From RGIG8700 sp045535635 (lineage in GTDB: Bacteria; Bacillota; Clostridia; RGIG6154): a stretch of 36,618 nt of DNA. Location of the stretch: the NCBI GenBank assembly GCA_045535635.1, contig JAZSLZ010000131.1, positions 1 to 36,618 on the forward strand, in the 5' to 3' direction. Below, in pieces: positions 1 to 7,274 of the stretch. The translations under genes and the position numbers were made by a program. The stretch's first letter is position 1; each line of letters starts with the position of its first letter. The notes under the pieces were generated by a model. The model ran no database searches. It was given only the letters and a program-made list of their open reading frames with translations, and was not told the origin of the DNA.

Positions 1-720
1 TAATATATTTGTTTTACCGTCTATATGAACATCTGCACCTGTGCTTGGGTTAATACATTCCTGAACAAATTTAAATACTGAAAGCACAAGCTCGTTGGAT
101 ACACTTGCATCATTTACAAGCTTTATGATTGTTTCAACTGTTATCATTGAAAAATCAAGCCCTGTAAGGTGCTTATTTATTGATTCTTCAAGTCTTGAAA
201 GCTCATCTGCAGTTACTTTAACAGGAATTCGGATTTTTTTATCTTTTATAATCCCCTGATCTGTTACTATAACCGCCAAAAAAATGTTGCTTTCTATATA
301 AATAAGACGAACGCTCTTTATACCATCTGTTTTTATTCTGGGTGCTACTGAAAAAGAAGTACAGTTTGTTAAATCTGACATAACGGTTGAAGCCTTTGCA
401 ATAACCTTGTCAAGATAATCAACCTTCTCCTCCATAACAGTTCTTAAAACTTCAATTTCCTCCATAGTTAAGCTATACTGCGTCATAAGCTCATCAACAT
501 AAAGCCTATAAGCATTAACCGATGGAACTCTTCCTGCCGAGGTGTGAGGCTGATTTAAATAACCAAGCTCTTCAAGGTCAGACATTTCGTTTCTTATTGT
601 GGCAGAGCTTAAGCCAAGATTATATTTCTTTTCAAGGGTTCTTGAACCAACTGGTTCTGCGGTGCTTATATAACTATCCACAATAGCACGGAGTATATGT
701 TTTTTTCTTTCATCAAGCAT
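1..720 (-). CDS. hrcA: Heat-inducible transcription repressor HrcA, 3' end cut by window edge
   Basis: HrcA is the repressor of class I heat-shock genes; it binds CIRCE operators and needs GroEL for activity. The visible 240 residues begin MLDERKKHIL and carry the N-terminal winged-helix region, with the typical stretches SATIRNEMSDLEELGYL and QPHTSAGRVPS at about residues 39-65. The GAF-like middle of the family follows. Usual length is about 340 residues, so roughly the last 100 lie beyond the left edge. The ATG at 718-720 has a GAGGTG ribosome binding site 6 bases upstream. A perfect CIRCE lies 17 bases before the start codon, so the gene is almost certainly autoregulated. In Clostridia hrcA normally heads hrcA-grpE-dnaK-dnaJ; those genes would lie further left and cannot be seen. 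Confidence 0.95.
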   Translation of the reverse strand, partial: MLDERKKHILRAIVDSYISTAEPVGSRTLEKKYNLGLSSATIRNEMSDLEELGYLNQPHTSAGRVPSVNAYRLYVDELMTQYSLTMEEIEVLRTVMEEKVDYLDKVIAKASTVMSDLTNCTSFSVAPRIKTDGIKSVRLIYIESNIFLAVIVTDQGIIKDKKIRIPVKVTADELSRLEESINKHLTGLDFSMITVETIIKLVNDASVSNELVLSVFKFVQECINPSTGADVHIDGKTNIL

Positions 721-736
721 TAGTTTCACCTCTTTG

Positions 737-763
737 TTAGCACTCACTAATCTCGAGTGCTAA
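737..763. promoter_or_regulatory. CIRCE operator (HrcA binding site)
   Basis: Perfect inverted repeat: TTAGCACTC, 9-base spacer, GAGTGCTAA. It matches the canonical CIRCE consensus at every arm position. It sits between the hrcA promoter and the hrcA start codon, in the 5' untranslated region, as expected for HrcA autorepression. Confidence 0.97.
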
Positions 764-776
764 TTGCTTCATACAT

Positions 777-805
777 AAGATAACACTTTTTTGAATAAAT
801 GTCAA
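777..805 (-). promoter_or_regulatory. Sigma-A promoter of hrcA
   Basis: On the minus strand TTGACA (800-805) and TATCTT (777-782) are separated by exactly 17 bases. The predicted start is near 770, a few bases before the CIRCE, so bound HrcA would block early elongation. The -35 is a perfect consensus; the -10 has four of six bases, including the conserved TA at the start and T at the end. Confidence 0.8.
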
Positions 806-851
806 CAGTTTTTTGAAAATTATTTTTGACTTTCTTTGACTTTAATTTCAA

Positions 852-889
852 AAATAAAGGAAACGGCGTTTCAGCCGTTTCCTTTATTT
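852..889 (-). terminator. Rho-independent terminator of the pyr operon
   Basis: A perfect 16-bp stem (852-867 with 874-889) closes a 6-base loop. On the minus strand it is followed by a T-rich run. The stop codon of pyrI (888-890) lies inside the first arm, so termination follows translation with no spare distance. It separates the pyr operon from hrcA. Confidence 0.93.
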
Positions 890-1310
890 ATTTCTTGTTT
901 GCCTGAGTTTCGCAGTATAAGCATCTATAGATGTTATTTTTCTTGTCCGTAAGCTTAAAAATATGGTCAAGCTCCTGTTCTGTTGATGTGATACATCTTG
1001 GGTTTTTGCACTTGATTATATTTTTAACTGTTTCAGGAAGCTCAGGATTGTATTTTTTAACTCTTTCACCATTTTTGATAACATTGATTGTAAGGTCTTT
1101 ATCAACAAAGCCTAAAATATCAAGGTTAATATCTGTTTCAATATCAATTTTGATGATATCCTTTTTACCCATTCTCTTACTTGAGGCATTTTTGATAATT
1201 GCAATAGGACAATCCATTGAATCAAGGTTTAAGAAATGATAAATGTTCATTGCCTGTCCTGCAGTTATATGGTCTATAACATAACCGTTTTTAATTGAAT
1301 CTATATTCAT
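888..1310 (-). CDS. pyrI: Aspartate carbamoyltransferase regulatory chain PyrI
   Basis: PyrI is the allosteric, nucleotide-binding subunit of aspartate transcarbamoylase; it is not catalytic. The 140 residues match a short-form PyrI. The N-terminal nucleotide-binding domain starts MNIDSIKNGYVIDHI, and the C-terminal zinc domain has four cysteines at about C101, C106, C130 and C133 (spacing C-x4-C and C-x2-C), which contact the catalytic chain. The start overlaps the end of pyrB by 4 bases, so expression of both chains is coupled. It is the last gene of the pyr operon. Because pyrI is present, this ATCase is expected to be the dodecameric, allosterically controlled form, unlike the unregulated enzyme of Bacillus. 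Confidence 0.96.
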   Translation of the reverse strand: MNIDSIKNGYVIDHITAGQAMNIYHFLNLDSMDCPIAIIKNASSKRMGKKDIIKIDIETDINLDILGFVDKDLTINVIKNGERVKKYNPELPETVKNIIKCKNPRCITSTEQELDHIFKLTDKKNNIYRCLYCETQANKK

Positions 1311-2230
1311 AGTTTACCTGCCTCCTTTAAGAGTGTGAGAATCAATGCCATTCTTACAAACTTTCCATTTAACACCTGTTTGAAGTAACAAGCTCTAGGG
1401 TCATCATCAATTGCAACAGAGATTTCGTTAACTCTTGGCAACGGATGAAGAATAGCTAAATCTTCTTTTGCTTTTGTAAGCTTTTCAGGAGTTAAAATAT
1501 AACTGTCCTTAAGTCTTAAATAATCTTCCTCGTTGAAGAATCTTTCTCTCTGAACTCTTGTCATATATAAAATATCAAGCTCAGGAAGAACTTCTTCAAG
1601 GTCTGATGTCTGCACATATTCAATGTTATTTGCCGCAAGAACATCTTTTTTCACATAGCTTGGAAGCTTTAATTCTTCAGGTGAAATAAGCACAATCTTA
1701 ATATTTGCATATCTTGAAAGTGCATCTATTAAAGAGTGAACAGTTCTGCCGAATTTAAGGTCTCCGCAAAAGCCAACTGTTAAATTATTAAGTCTGCCTT
1801 TTTCTCTCTTAATTGTAAGAAGGTCAGTTAAAGTCTGTGTTGGGTGGTTATGACCGCCGTCACCTGCATTGATAACAGGAATTGATGCATTATTTGCCGC
1901 AACAAAAGGTGCACCCTCTTTAGGATGTCTCATTGCAATAATATCTGCATAGCAACTTACTGTCTTTGCAGTATCGGCAACGCTTTCTCCCTTTGATGCA
2001 GATGATGAATTTGCATCAGAAACTGTTAAAACATTTCCGCCAAGGTCAAACATAGCCGCTTCAAAACTGAGTCTTGTTCTTGTTGAAGGTTCAAAGAAAA
2101 GTGATGCAAGTTTTTTGTGTTTGCAGCTTTCCTGATACTTTTCAGGATTGTCCGCAATATCCATTGCAAGGTCTAAAAGTACGTCAAGTTCTTCTATTGA
2201 TAAATCTGTTATATCTATAAGATGACGCAT
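1307..2230 (-). CDS. pyrB: Aspartate carbamoyltransferase catalytic chain PyrB
   Basis: Catalyses carbamoyl phosphate + L-aspartate to N-carbamoyl-aspartate, the committed step of pyrimidine synthesis. At 307 residues it is full length. Visible active-site motifs are the carbamoyl-phosphate loop FEPSTRTRLSFE (S49-T-R-T-R53), the 80s-loop SASKGES (77-83), the HNHPTQ region near 127-132 and HPLPRVNEI (262-270). The start codon shares one base with the pyrE stop (TGATG), with a GGGGGAGG ribosome binding site inside the end of pyrE, so it is translationally coupled. The end overlaps pyrI by 4 bases, fitting a 1:1 catalytic/regulatory assembly. Confidence 0.97.
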   Translation of the reverse strand: MRHLIDITDLSIEELDVLLDLAMDIADNPEKYQESCKHKKLASLFFEPSTRTRLSFEAAMFDLGGNVLTVSDANSSSASKGESVADTAKTVSCYADIIAMRHPKEGAPFVAANNASIPVINAGDGGHNHPTQTLTDLLTIKREKGRLNNLTVGFCGDLKFGRTVHSLIDALSRYANIKIVLISPEELKLPSYVKKDVLAANNIEYVQTSDLEEVLPELDILYMTRVQRERFFNEEDYLRLKDSYILTPEKLTKAKEDLAILHPLPRVNEISVAIDDDPRACYFKQVLNGKFVRMALILTLLKEAGKL

Positions 2231-2877
2231 CAGTTATTTCCTCCCCCAATCCAACTTTCATCTGATGGATTGTTTCTGAATGCAATAAGTCTTTCAATAT
2301 CGCTTTCTTTAATATATCCGCTTTCTGCAGCAACCTTAGCGATTGTGTCAAAGTTTGTAAGGCTTATGTTTTTAACGCTATACTGACCAAGCTTTTCGAT
2401 GCCTTTTGCCATACCGTATGTAAAGATACTTGCAATACCTAATACTTCTGCACCTGCTTCTCTTAAAATGTTAACAACTTCGATAACGCTTCCGCCTGTT
2501 GAAATAAGGTCTTCAATAACAACAACCTTCTGACCTTTTTCAAGCTTACCTTCGATAGCATTCTTTCTGCCGTGGTCTTTAGCACCTGAACGAACATAAC
2601 CCATAGGAAGACCTAAAAGGTGTGCAGTGATAGCCGCATGTGCAATACCTGCAGTTGATGTTCCCATAAGAACTTCTGCTTCAGGATAATATTCTTTAAC
2701 AACCTCTGCAAGAGCAGATTCAACATCAATTCTTACATCAGGATCTGAAAGTGTTAATCTGTTGTCGCAGTAAACAGGGCTTTTAATACCACTTGCCCAT
2801 GTAAATGGTTCATCAGGGCTGAAAAATACAGCTTTAATTTTTAATAAGTCTTTTGCAATCAAAATTTCTCTTTCCAT
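2230..2877 (-). CDS. pyrE: Orotate phosphoribosyltransferase
   Basis: Converts orotate + PRPP to orotidine 5'-phosphate. The 215-residue protein has the type I phosphoribosyltransferase PRPP-binding motif VVVIEDLISTGGS (about 118-130) and the upstream catalytic-loop region YVRSGAKDHGRKN (about 94-106). The conserved N-terminal segment FTWASGIKSPVYCDNR is also present. Length and layout are normal. It lies fifth in the pyr operon, 23 bases after the pyrF stop, with its own ribosome binding site (GGAG), and ends on the pyrB start codon. Confidence 0.96.
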   Translation of the reverse strand: MEREILIAKDLLKIKAVFFSPDEPFTWASGIKSPVYCDNRLTLSDPDVRIDVESALAEVVKEYYPEAEVLMGTSTAGIAHAAITAHLLGLPMGYVRSGAKDHGRKNAIEGKLEKGQKVVVIEDLISTGGSVIEVVNILREAGAEVLGIASIFTYGMAKGIEKLGQYSVKNISLTNFDTIAKVAAESGYIKESDIERLIAFRNNPSDESWIGGGNN

Positions 2878-2900
2878 TTTAATATCTCCTTTATATAGTA

Positions 2901-3599
2901 TTAGTCAACAAATTCTGCAACGCATCTTTCATAAGCCGCAACAGGGTCTTCTGCTGCAGTAATTGGTCTGCCCACAACGATGTAGTCAGAGCCGATTTCT
3001 TTCGCCTGAGCAGGTGTCATAACACGCTTTTGATCCCCTACTTCACCGTCTGCAAATCTAACACCAGGTGTAACAGTTACAAAATCTTTACCGCAAAGGT
3101 CGTGTACCTTCTGTGCTTCAAGTGGTGAACAAACAACACCATCAAGACCTGAATCTTTAGCATTTTTTGCATAGTGCATAACAACTTTGTCGATTGGTTC
3201 ATTTATTAACAAGTCGTTTGTCATAGATTCCTGATCTGTTGATGTAAGCTGTGTTACGGCGATTAAGATAGGACGGCTTCCGTCTTCTCTTGTTAAACCT
3301 TCAATTGCCGCAGTCATCATATTTTTTGTACCTGATGCATGAAGGTTTGTCATATCAACATCAAGTCTTGATAAAACAGACATTGATTTTTTTACTGTGT
3401 TTGGAATATCGTGAAGCTTTAAGTCTAAAAAGATTTTGTGACCTCTTTTTTTGATTTCTTTCACAATTTCAGGACCTTCTGCATAGAAAAGCTCCATACC
3501 GATTTTAACAAATGGCTTCTTTCCTTCAAATTTGTCAAGGAAATTAAATACATCTTTTGCACTGCTGAAATCACAGGCAATAATTACATCCTTACCCAT
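2901..3599 (-). CDS. pyrF: Orotidine 5'-phosphate decarboxylase
   Basis: Decarboxylates OMP to UMP, the last step of the pathway. The TIM-barrel catalytic signature DLKLHDIPNT is at about 59-68 (D59, K61, D64), and the phosphate-gripper region VTPGVRFADG lies near 180. I chose the ATG at 3597-3599: GGAGGTG lies 6 bases upstream. An in-frame GTG further upstream is part of that ribosome binding site and is not a plausible start. The protein is then 232 residues, usual for the family. The start overlaps the pyrD stop by 8 bases, indicating coupled translation. Confidence 0.96.
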   Translation of the reverse strand: MGKDVIIACDFSSAKDVFNFLDKFEGKKPFVKIGMELFYAEGPEIVKEIKKRGHKIFLDLKLHDIPNTVKKSMSVLSRLDVDMTNLHASGTKNMMTAAIEGLTREDGSRPILIAVTQLTSTDQESMTNDLLINEPIDKVVMHYAKNAKDSGLDGVVCSPLEAQKVHDLCGKDFVTVTPGVRFADGEVGDQKRVMTPAQAKEIGSDYIVVGRPITAAEDPVAAYERCVAEFVD

Positions 3600-4509
3600 T
3601 ATGAGCACCTCCGATTATATCACTTAAATTTTTAATATTATACTTTTCCATAACTCTTGGCAAATCATTGATAATGTCTCTACAAGCACAAGGATTAACA
3701 AGGTTGGCAGTGCCGACCTGAACTGCAGTTGCACCTGCAAGTATAAACTCAATAACATCCTCTGCAGTAGCAACGCCGCCAAGACCAATAATTGGAATTT
3801 TAACCGCATCATAAACCTGATATACCATTCTTACCGCAACAGGCTTTATTGCATCTCCTGAAAAACCGCCCATTTTGTTATAAATAACAGGCTTGTTTGT
3901 TTTTAAATCAATTCTCATACCAAGAAGTGTGTTTATAAGGCTGATACCGTCTGCACCTGCATCTTCACAAGCCTTTGCAATTTCAACAATGTTTGTTACA
4001 TTTGGTGAAAGCTTAATGTAGACAGGTTTTTTAGCAATTTTTTTAACTTCTCTTGTTACCTCTGCGGCACATTTTGGGTCTGTACCAAAACTCATACCAC
4101 CACCATGAACATTAGGGCAACTGATGTTCACTTCAAACCAACCGATTGATTCTTCGTCATTTAATCTTTTACAAACCTCAACATATTCTTCGGTTGAAAA
4201 ACCGCAGATGTTTGCAACAACTTTTTTATTGAAAACTTCTTTAAGTTTTGGAAGCTCTTCAGAAATTACCTTATCAACACCTGGGTTCTGTAAGCCTACA
4301 GAATTTATAAGTCCTGCAGTACATTCTGCAATTCTTGGTGTTGGGTTACCAAATCTTGGTTCAAGTGTTGTTCCCTTAAATGAGAAAGAACCAAGACAGT
4401 TTATATCATAAAGATCTGCAAATTCGTAGCCGTAACCAAAAGTTCCACTGGCAGGAATAATAGGGTTTGAAAGCTCGATACCACTTAAAGTTACTTTTGT
4501 ATTTACCAT
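3592..4509 (-). CDS. pyrD: Dihydroorotate dehydrogenase, class 1B catalytic subunit (PyrD/PyrDB)
   Basis: FMN enzyme oxidising dihydroorotate to orotate. Class 1B enzymes form a heterotetramer with PyrK and pass electrons to NAD+, and the presence of pyrK next door assigns the class. The 305 residues include ASGTFGYGYEF near the N-terminus, the catalytic-cysteine segment NISCPNV (C131) followed by HGGGMSFG, and FMN-binding glycine segments GLGGVATAEDVIEF and TAVQVGTAN near the C-terminus. It overlaps pyrK by 7 bases upstream and pyrF by 8 bases downstream. It should be cytosolic, with no membrane segment or quinone site. Confidence 0.96.
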   Translation of the reverse strand: MVNTKVTLSGIELSNPIIPASGTFGYGYEFADLYDINCLGSFSFKGTTLEPRFGNPTPRIAECTAGLINSVGLQNPGVDKVISEELPKLKEVFNKKVVANICGFSTEEYVEVCKRLNDEESIGWFEVNISCPNVHGGGMSFGTDPKCAAEVTREVKKIAKKPVYIKLSPNVTNIVEIAKACEDAGADGISLINTLLGMRIDLKTNKPVIYNKMGGFSGDAIKPVAVRMVYQVYDAVKIPIIGLGGVATAEDVIEFILAGATAVQVGTANLVNPCACRDIINDLPRVMEKYNIKNLSDIIGGAHNG

Positions 4510-5228
4510 ATTATTTCCTCCTTTTCAAGAACAGGTCCGTCTTTGCAAATTCTCTTGTTTCCGTATTTTGTTTTACAACTGCATCCCATACAAGCACCAA
4601 AACCGCAACCCATTCTTTCTTCAAAGCTGAACTGTCCTGAAGTGTTAGTTTCATTATAAACTGCTTTAAGCATTGGTTCAGGTCCACAGGTGTAGAAATA
4701 TGTATAGCCATCTTCAATGGCATTTGTAACAAAGCCTTTTACTCCCTCAGAACCGTCAACTGTTGTAACTGTTGTTTTAACTCCAAGAGCCTCAAAATCT
4801 TCCTTACAGAAAACTTCCTCTTTTGTGTTGAAGCCAAGAATCACTGATGGCTTTGCACCTTTTTCAATTAACTTTTTGCAAAGATTGTAAAGTGGTGGCA
4901 CACCAACACCTCCACCAATTAAAAGTGGTGTATCTCCGCTTTTTGAAATATCGTAGCCGTTTCCAAGACCTGTTAAAATATCAAGTTTTTCTCCTGATTT
5001 CATTTCTGCCATTTTTTCAGTTCCTGCACCTACAACCTTATAAATAATTGTAACCGCATCGCTGTTATAATCAAAAACAGAAATAGGTCTTCTTAAATAA
5101 AGCCCGTCTATCTGAATGTTTATAAACTGACCACAAGCGATACCATCTGTATCACCATTTAAAACCATTTTATAAACAGATTTTGCAATATTTTCATTGC
5201 TCTGTATTGTAAAAATGCTCTGTTTCAT
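4503..5228 (-). CDS. pyrK: Dihydroorotate dehydrogenase electron-transfer subunit PyrK
   Basis: PyrK carries FAD and a [2Fe-2S] cluster and moves electrons from PyrD to NAD+. In 241 residues one sees the FAD-contact motif RRPIS (46-50), the nucleotide-binding loop GGGVGVPP (about 105-112) and the C-terminal cluster cysteines C208, C213, C216 and C228 in GCGFGACMGCSCKT and RICKDGP. The order FAD domain, NAD domain, Fe-S segment matches the family. The gene precedes pyrD with a 7-base overlap, fitting a stoichiometric complex. Ribosome binding site AGGAGG is well placed. Confidence 0.96.
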   Translation of the reverse strand: MKQSIFTIQSNENIAKSVYKMVLNGDTDGIACGQFINIQIDGLYLRRPISVFDYNSDAVTIIYKVVGAGTEKMAEMKSGEKLDILTGLGNGYDISKSGDTPLLIGGGVGVPPLYNLCKKLIEKGAKPSVILGFNTKEEVFCKEDFEALGVKTTVTTVDGSEGVKGFVTNAIEDGYTYFYTCGPEPMLKAVYNETNTSGQFSFEERMGCGFGACMGCSCKTKYGNKRICKDGPVLEKEEIIW

Positions 5229-5235
5229 ATTTCCT

Positions 5236-5310
5236 CCTATAAATTAATGAATGATGAATAATGAATAATTAATAGTGAATAATTGATGAGGAAAATCACA
5301 AGTGATTTTC
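5236..5310. repeat. Degenerate TGAATAAT-type repeats plus a 20-bp palindrome between pyrC and pyrK
   Basis: The only non-coding gap inside the pyr operon. From 5240 to 5288 it is built of imperfect units such as TGAATGATGAATAATGAATA and TAGTGAATAATTGATGAG. It ends in a perfect palindrome at 5291-5310 (GAAAATCAC, AA, GTGATTTTC), three bases from the pyrC stop codon. There is no T-run on the transcribed strand, so it is not a conventional terminator. It resembles dispersed AT-rich intergenic repeats of clostridial genomes, perhaps a decayed miniature element, and could act as an RNA processing or stability hairpin. Function unknown. Confidence 0.55.
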
Positions 5311-5312
5311 TT

Positions 5313-6587
5313 TTATTTATACAGTTTTAAATCACCGTATACAAATTTATCTTTATAGATTGTTGCTATGCATTTGCCGAAAACTTTTTCACCTGCAAAT
5401 GGTGTACTTTTACCCATTGAAATAAATTCTTTGGGATTGATTTCGTATTCTTTATCTAAATCAAATATGCAAATATCACAAACTGCACCTTTTTCAAGCT
5501 TATTGTACTTACCAAATCTGTTTGCAGGGTTTTCTGTCATTAATTTAATAAGCTTTTCAAGAGTTATAACATTTTTCTTAACAAGATGTGTGTAGCAAAC
5601 AGGAAAGCTTGTTTCAATTCCCACAACACCCATCATACTGTCTTTAAGACCTTTGCTTTTTTCTTCAAGACTATGAGGTGCGTGGTCAGTTGCAATCATA
5701 TCAATAGTACCGTCTTTGATACCTTCAATAAGAGCAAGTCTGTCTTCTTCACTTCTGATCGGAGGGTTCATTTTAAATCTGCCCTCTTCTTTTAAATCCA
5801 TATCATTGTAAACAAGATAGTGAGGTCCTGTTTCGCAGGTTACATCAACACCGTCTTTTTTTGCTTTTCTTATAATTTCAACACTTTCTTTTGTTGAAAT
5901 ATGGCAAACATGGTATTTTACCCCAGTTTCCTTTGCAAGTTCCAAATCCCTTGCAATCTGTCCCCATTCACTTTCAGAGCAGATACCCTTGTGATTATTT
6001 ATTTTTGCATATTCGCCATCGTGGATATATCCACCTTTTAAAAGTGCATTATCCTCACAATGTGCTGCAATGATTTTATCAAGACTTTTCGCTTTGAGCA
6101 TAGCTTCCTTCATAAGCTCTTTTGTCTGAATACCGCTACCATCATCTGTAAAGGCACAAACCATATCTTTAATTTCATCCATATCAGAAAGCTCTTCGCC
6201 TTTTCTTTCTTTTGTGATAGTACCATAAGGAATAACTTCAATTTCTGAATCCTTATTTATAATATCAAGCTGAATTTTAACAGTTTCAACACCATCAGGT
6301 GCAGGGTTTAAATTAGGCATTGAAAAAATGTGTGTAAATCCACCCCTTGCCGATGCCATTGAACCAGACTTTATTGTTTCTTTATACGAAAAACCCGGCT
6401 CTCTGAGATGAACATGAACATCTGTAAAACCGGGGAAAATAAACAAATTATTTAAATCATAAGTATTTTCGCAAATAACATCAATATTTTTGAAAATGTC
6501 AACAATACGACCGTCTTTAATGAGAAGGTCCGATTTAATAAAATCTGTGCCTGTATAAACATTAGCATTCTTTAAAAGCATTTCCAT
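5313..6587 (-). CDS. pyrC: Dihydroorotase (type I, zinc amidohydrolase)
   Basis: Cyclises N-carbamoyl-aspartate to dihydroorotate. The 424-residue length and sequence fit the class I (Bacillus-type) enzyme. Metal ligands can be seen in HVHLREPG (H58, H60), FTDDG (D149/D150), AHCED (H176), CHIST (H229) and the signature ATDHAPHS (D301). The ATG at 6585-6587 follows AAGGAG at ideal spacing; an in-frame TTG one codon earlier is less likely. It is the first gene of the operon, behind a promoter and leader hairpin. Only carbamoyl-phosphate synthase is missing from the pathway in this window. Confidence 0.96.
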   Translation of the reverse strand: MEMLLKNANVYTGTDFIKSDLLIKDGRIVDIFKNIDVICENTYDLNNLFIFPGFTDVHVHLREPGFSYKETIKSGSMASARGGFTHIFSMPNLNPAPDGVETVKIQLDIINKDSEIEVIPYGTITKERKGEELSDMDEIKDMVCAFTDDGSGIQTKELMKEAMLKAKSLDKIIAAHCEDNALLKGGYIHDGEYAKINNHKGICSESEWGQIARDLELAKETGVKYHVCHISTKESVEIIRKAKKDGVDVTCETGPHYLVYNDMDLKEEGRFKMNPPIRSEEDRLALIEGIKDGTIDMIATDHAPHSLEEKSKGLKDSMMGVVGIETSFPVCYTHLVKKNVITLEKLIKLMTENPANRFGKYNKLEKGAVCDICIFDLDKEYEINPKEFISMGKSTPFAGEKVFGKCIATIYKDKFVYGDLKLYK

Positions 6588-6616
6588 CAAATTGTCTCCT
6601 TCCGCATTTTGGCAAC

Positions 6617-6643
6617 AAAAAAAGGCCGTATTTTTCGGCCTTT
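6617..6643 (-). terminator. Leader terminator (candidate attenuator) before pyrC
   Basis: Minus-strand hairpin AAAGGCCG, loop AAAAATA, CGGCCUUU, then a further run of U. The stem is 8 bp and perfect (6636-6643 with 6621-6628). It lies downstream of the pyrC promoter and 30 bases before the pyrC start, so it can end transcripts before the operon. It may also serve as the terminator for niaR read-through. The 5' end of the leader (AAGGUC, 6661-6666) can pair with the 3' arm GGCCUU using one G-U pair, which offers an alternative antiterminator fold. I do not see a PyrR-type binding loop. Confidence 0.8.
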
Positions 6644-6670
6644 AGATTTGTCCACCACAAGACCTTATTG

Positions 6671-6700
6671 ATTATACCATATCAAAAGGTTTGTTGTCAA
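6671..6700 (-). promoter_or_regulatory. Sigma-A promoter of the pyr operon
   Basis: TTGACA (6695-6700) and TATAAT (6671-6676) on the minus strand, both perfect consensus, with an 18-base spacer. The predicted transcription start is at about 6664-6665, leaving a leader of about 77 bases that contains the terminator hairpin. Confidence 0.88.
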
Positions 6701-6717
6701 TGAAAAATTATAAGATG

Positions 6718-7260
6718 TTATGAATATATAATTTCGTCAGGTTCATATTCCTGAAGCGGTGCGAGAAAGCCACATTCCTTCAGTTTATGTTCAATCATAT
6801 CAAGAGTCTCTTTATTTTCCGCAAGAATTGTATGATAGTGAAATCCCGAGGTTACATTTTTTAGGAGACTTGATTTACCTGATGCTATACTTTCAAGAAA
6901 AACTTCAACATCGTGCCTTGACTTTATTCCCATAGCAGCAGTTACTTTATTGTAAACCTTATGATAAATAAACACATTGTCTACTATTCCACCAAGGTCA
7001 ACAATAAGATTAAGCTCTTTTTCAACCTCCTCGTCTGAATGAAACACCTTGAAAACTCTTGAATTCATAGGCTTTGTCTGCATAACATAACCATTGTGAG
7101 TTGATATAATTTCATAACCCAGGGCTTTTATGGAAGAAATATCTTTCACTATAATTTGTCTGGAAACACCTAGCTTTTCCGAAAGCTTACTTCCTGATAT
7201 TACCTTTTGCTCTGACATCATTATATTGATAATTTCTTTTCTTCTTTGTTCTGTTGTCAT
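6718..7260 (-). CDS. niaR: NiaR/YrxA-family transcriptional repressor (HTH plus 3H domain)
   Basis: 180 residues in two parts. An N-terminal winged helix (about 5-60; VISGSKLSEKLGVSRQIIVKDI) is followed by a 3H domain, named for conserved histidines, seen here in VFKVFHSDEE, YHKVY, SRHDV and GFHYHTI. Family knowledge: NiaR is a nicotinic-acid-responsive repressor of NAD synthesis and salvage genes, and the domain binds a metal. Its place as the last gene of nadA-nadB-nadC, 14 bases after nadC, agrees and implies autoregulation. No separate terminator follows it; the next hairpin is the one in the pyrC leader. Confidence 0.9.
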   Translation of the reverse strand: MTTEQRRKEIINIMMSEQKVISGSKLSEKLGVSRQIIVKDISSIKALGYEIISTHNGYVMQTKPMNSRVFKVFHSDEEVEKELNLIVDLGGIVDNVFIYHKVYNKVTAAMGIKSRHDVEVFLESIASGKSSLLKNVTSGFHYHTILAENKETLDMIEHKLKECGFLAPLQEYEPDEIIYS

Positions 7261-7274
7261 ACTTTTGCTCCTTA

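Noticed and set aside
5291..5310. Palindrome after pyrC as a terminator
   Set aside because: There is no T-run after it on the minus strand, and the remaining six pathway genes follow in the same direction.
6588..6670. PyrR binding leader
   Set aside because: A terminator is present, but I could not find the conserved PyrR loop and no pyrR gene is in the window.
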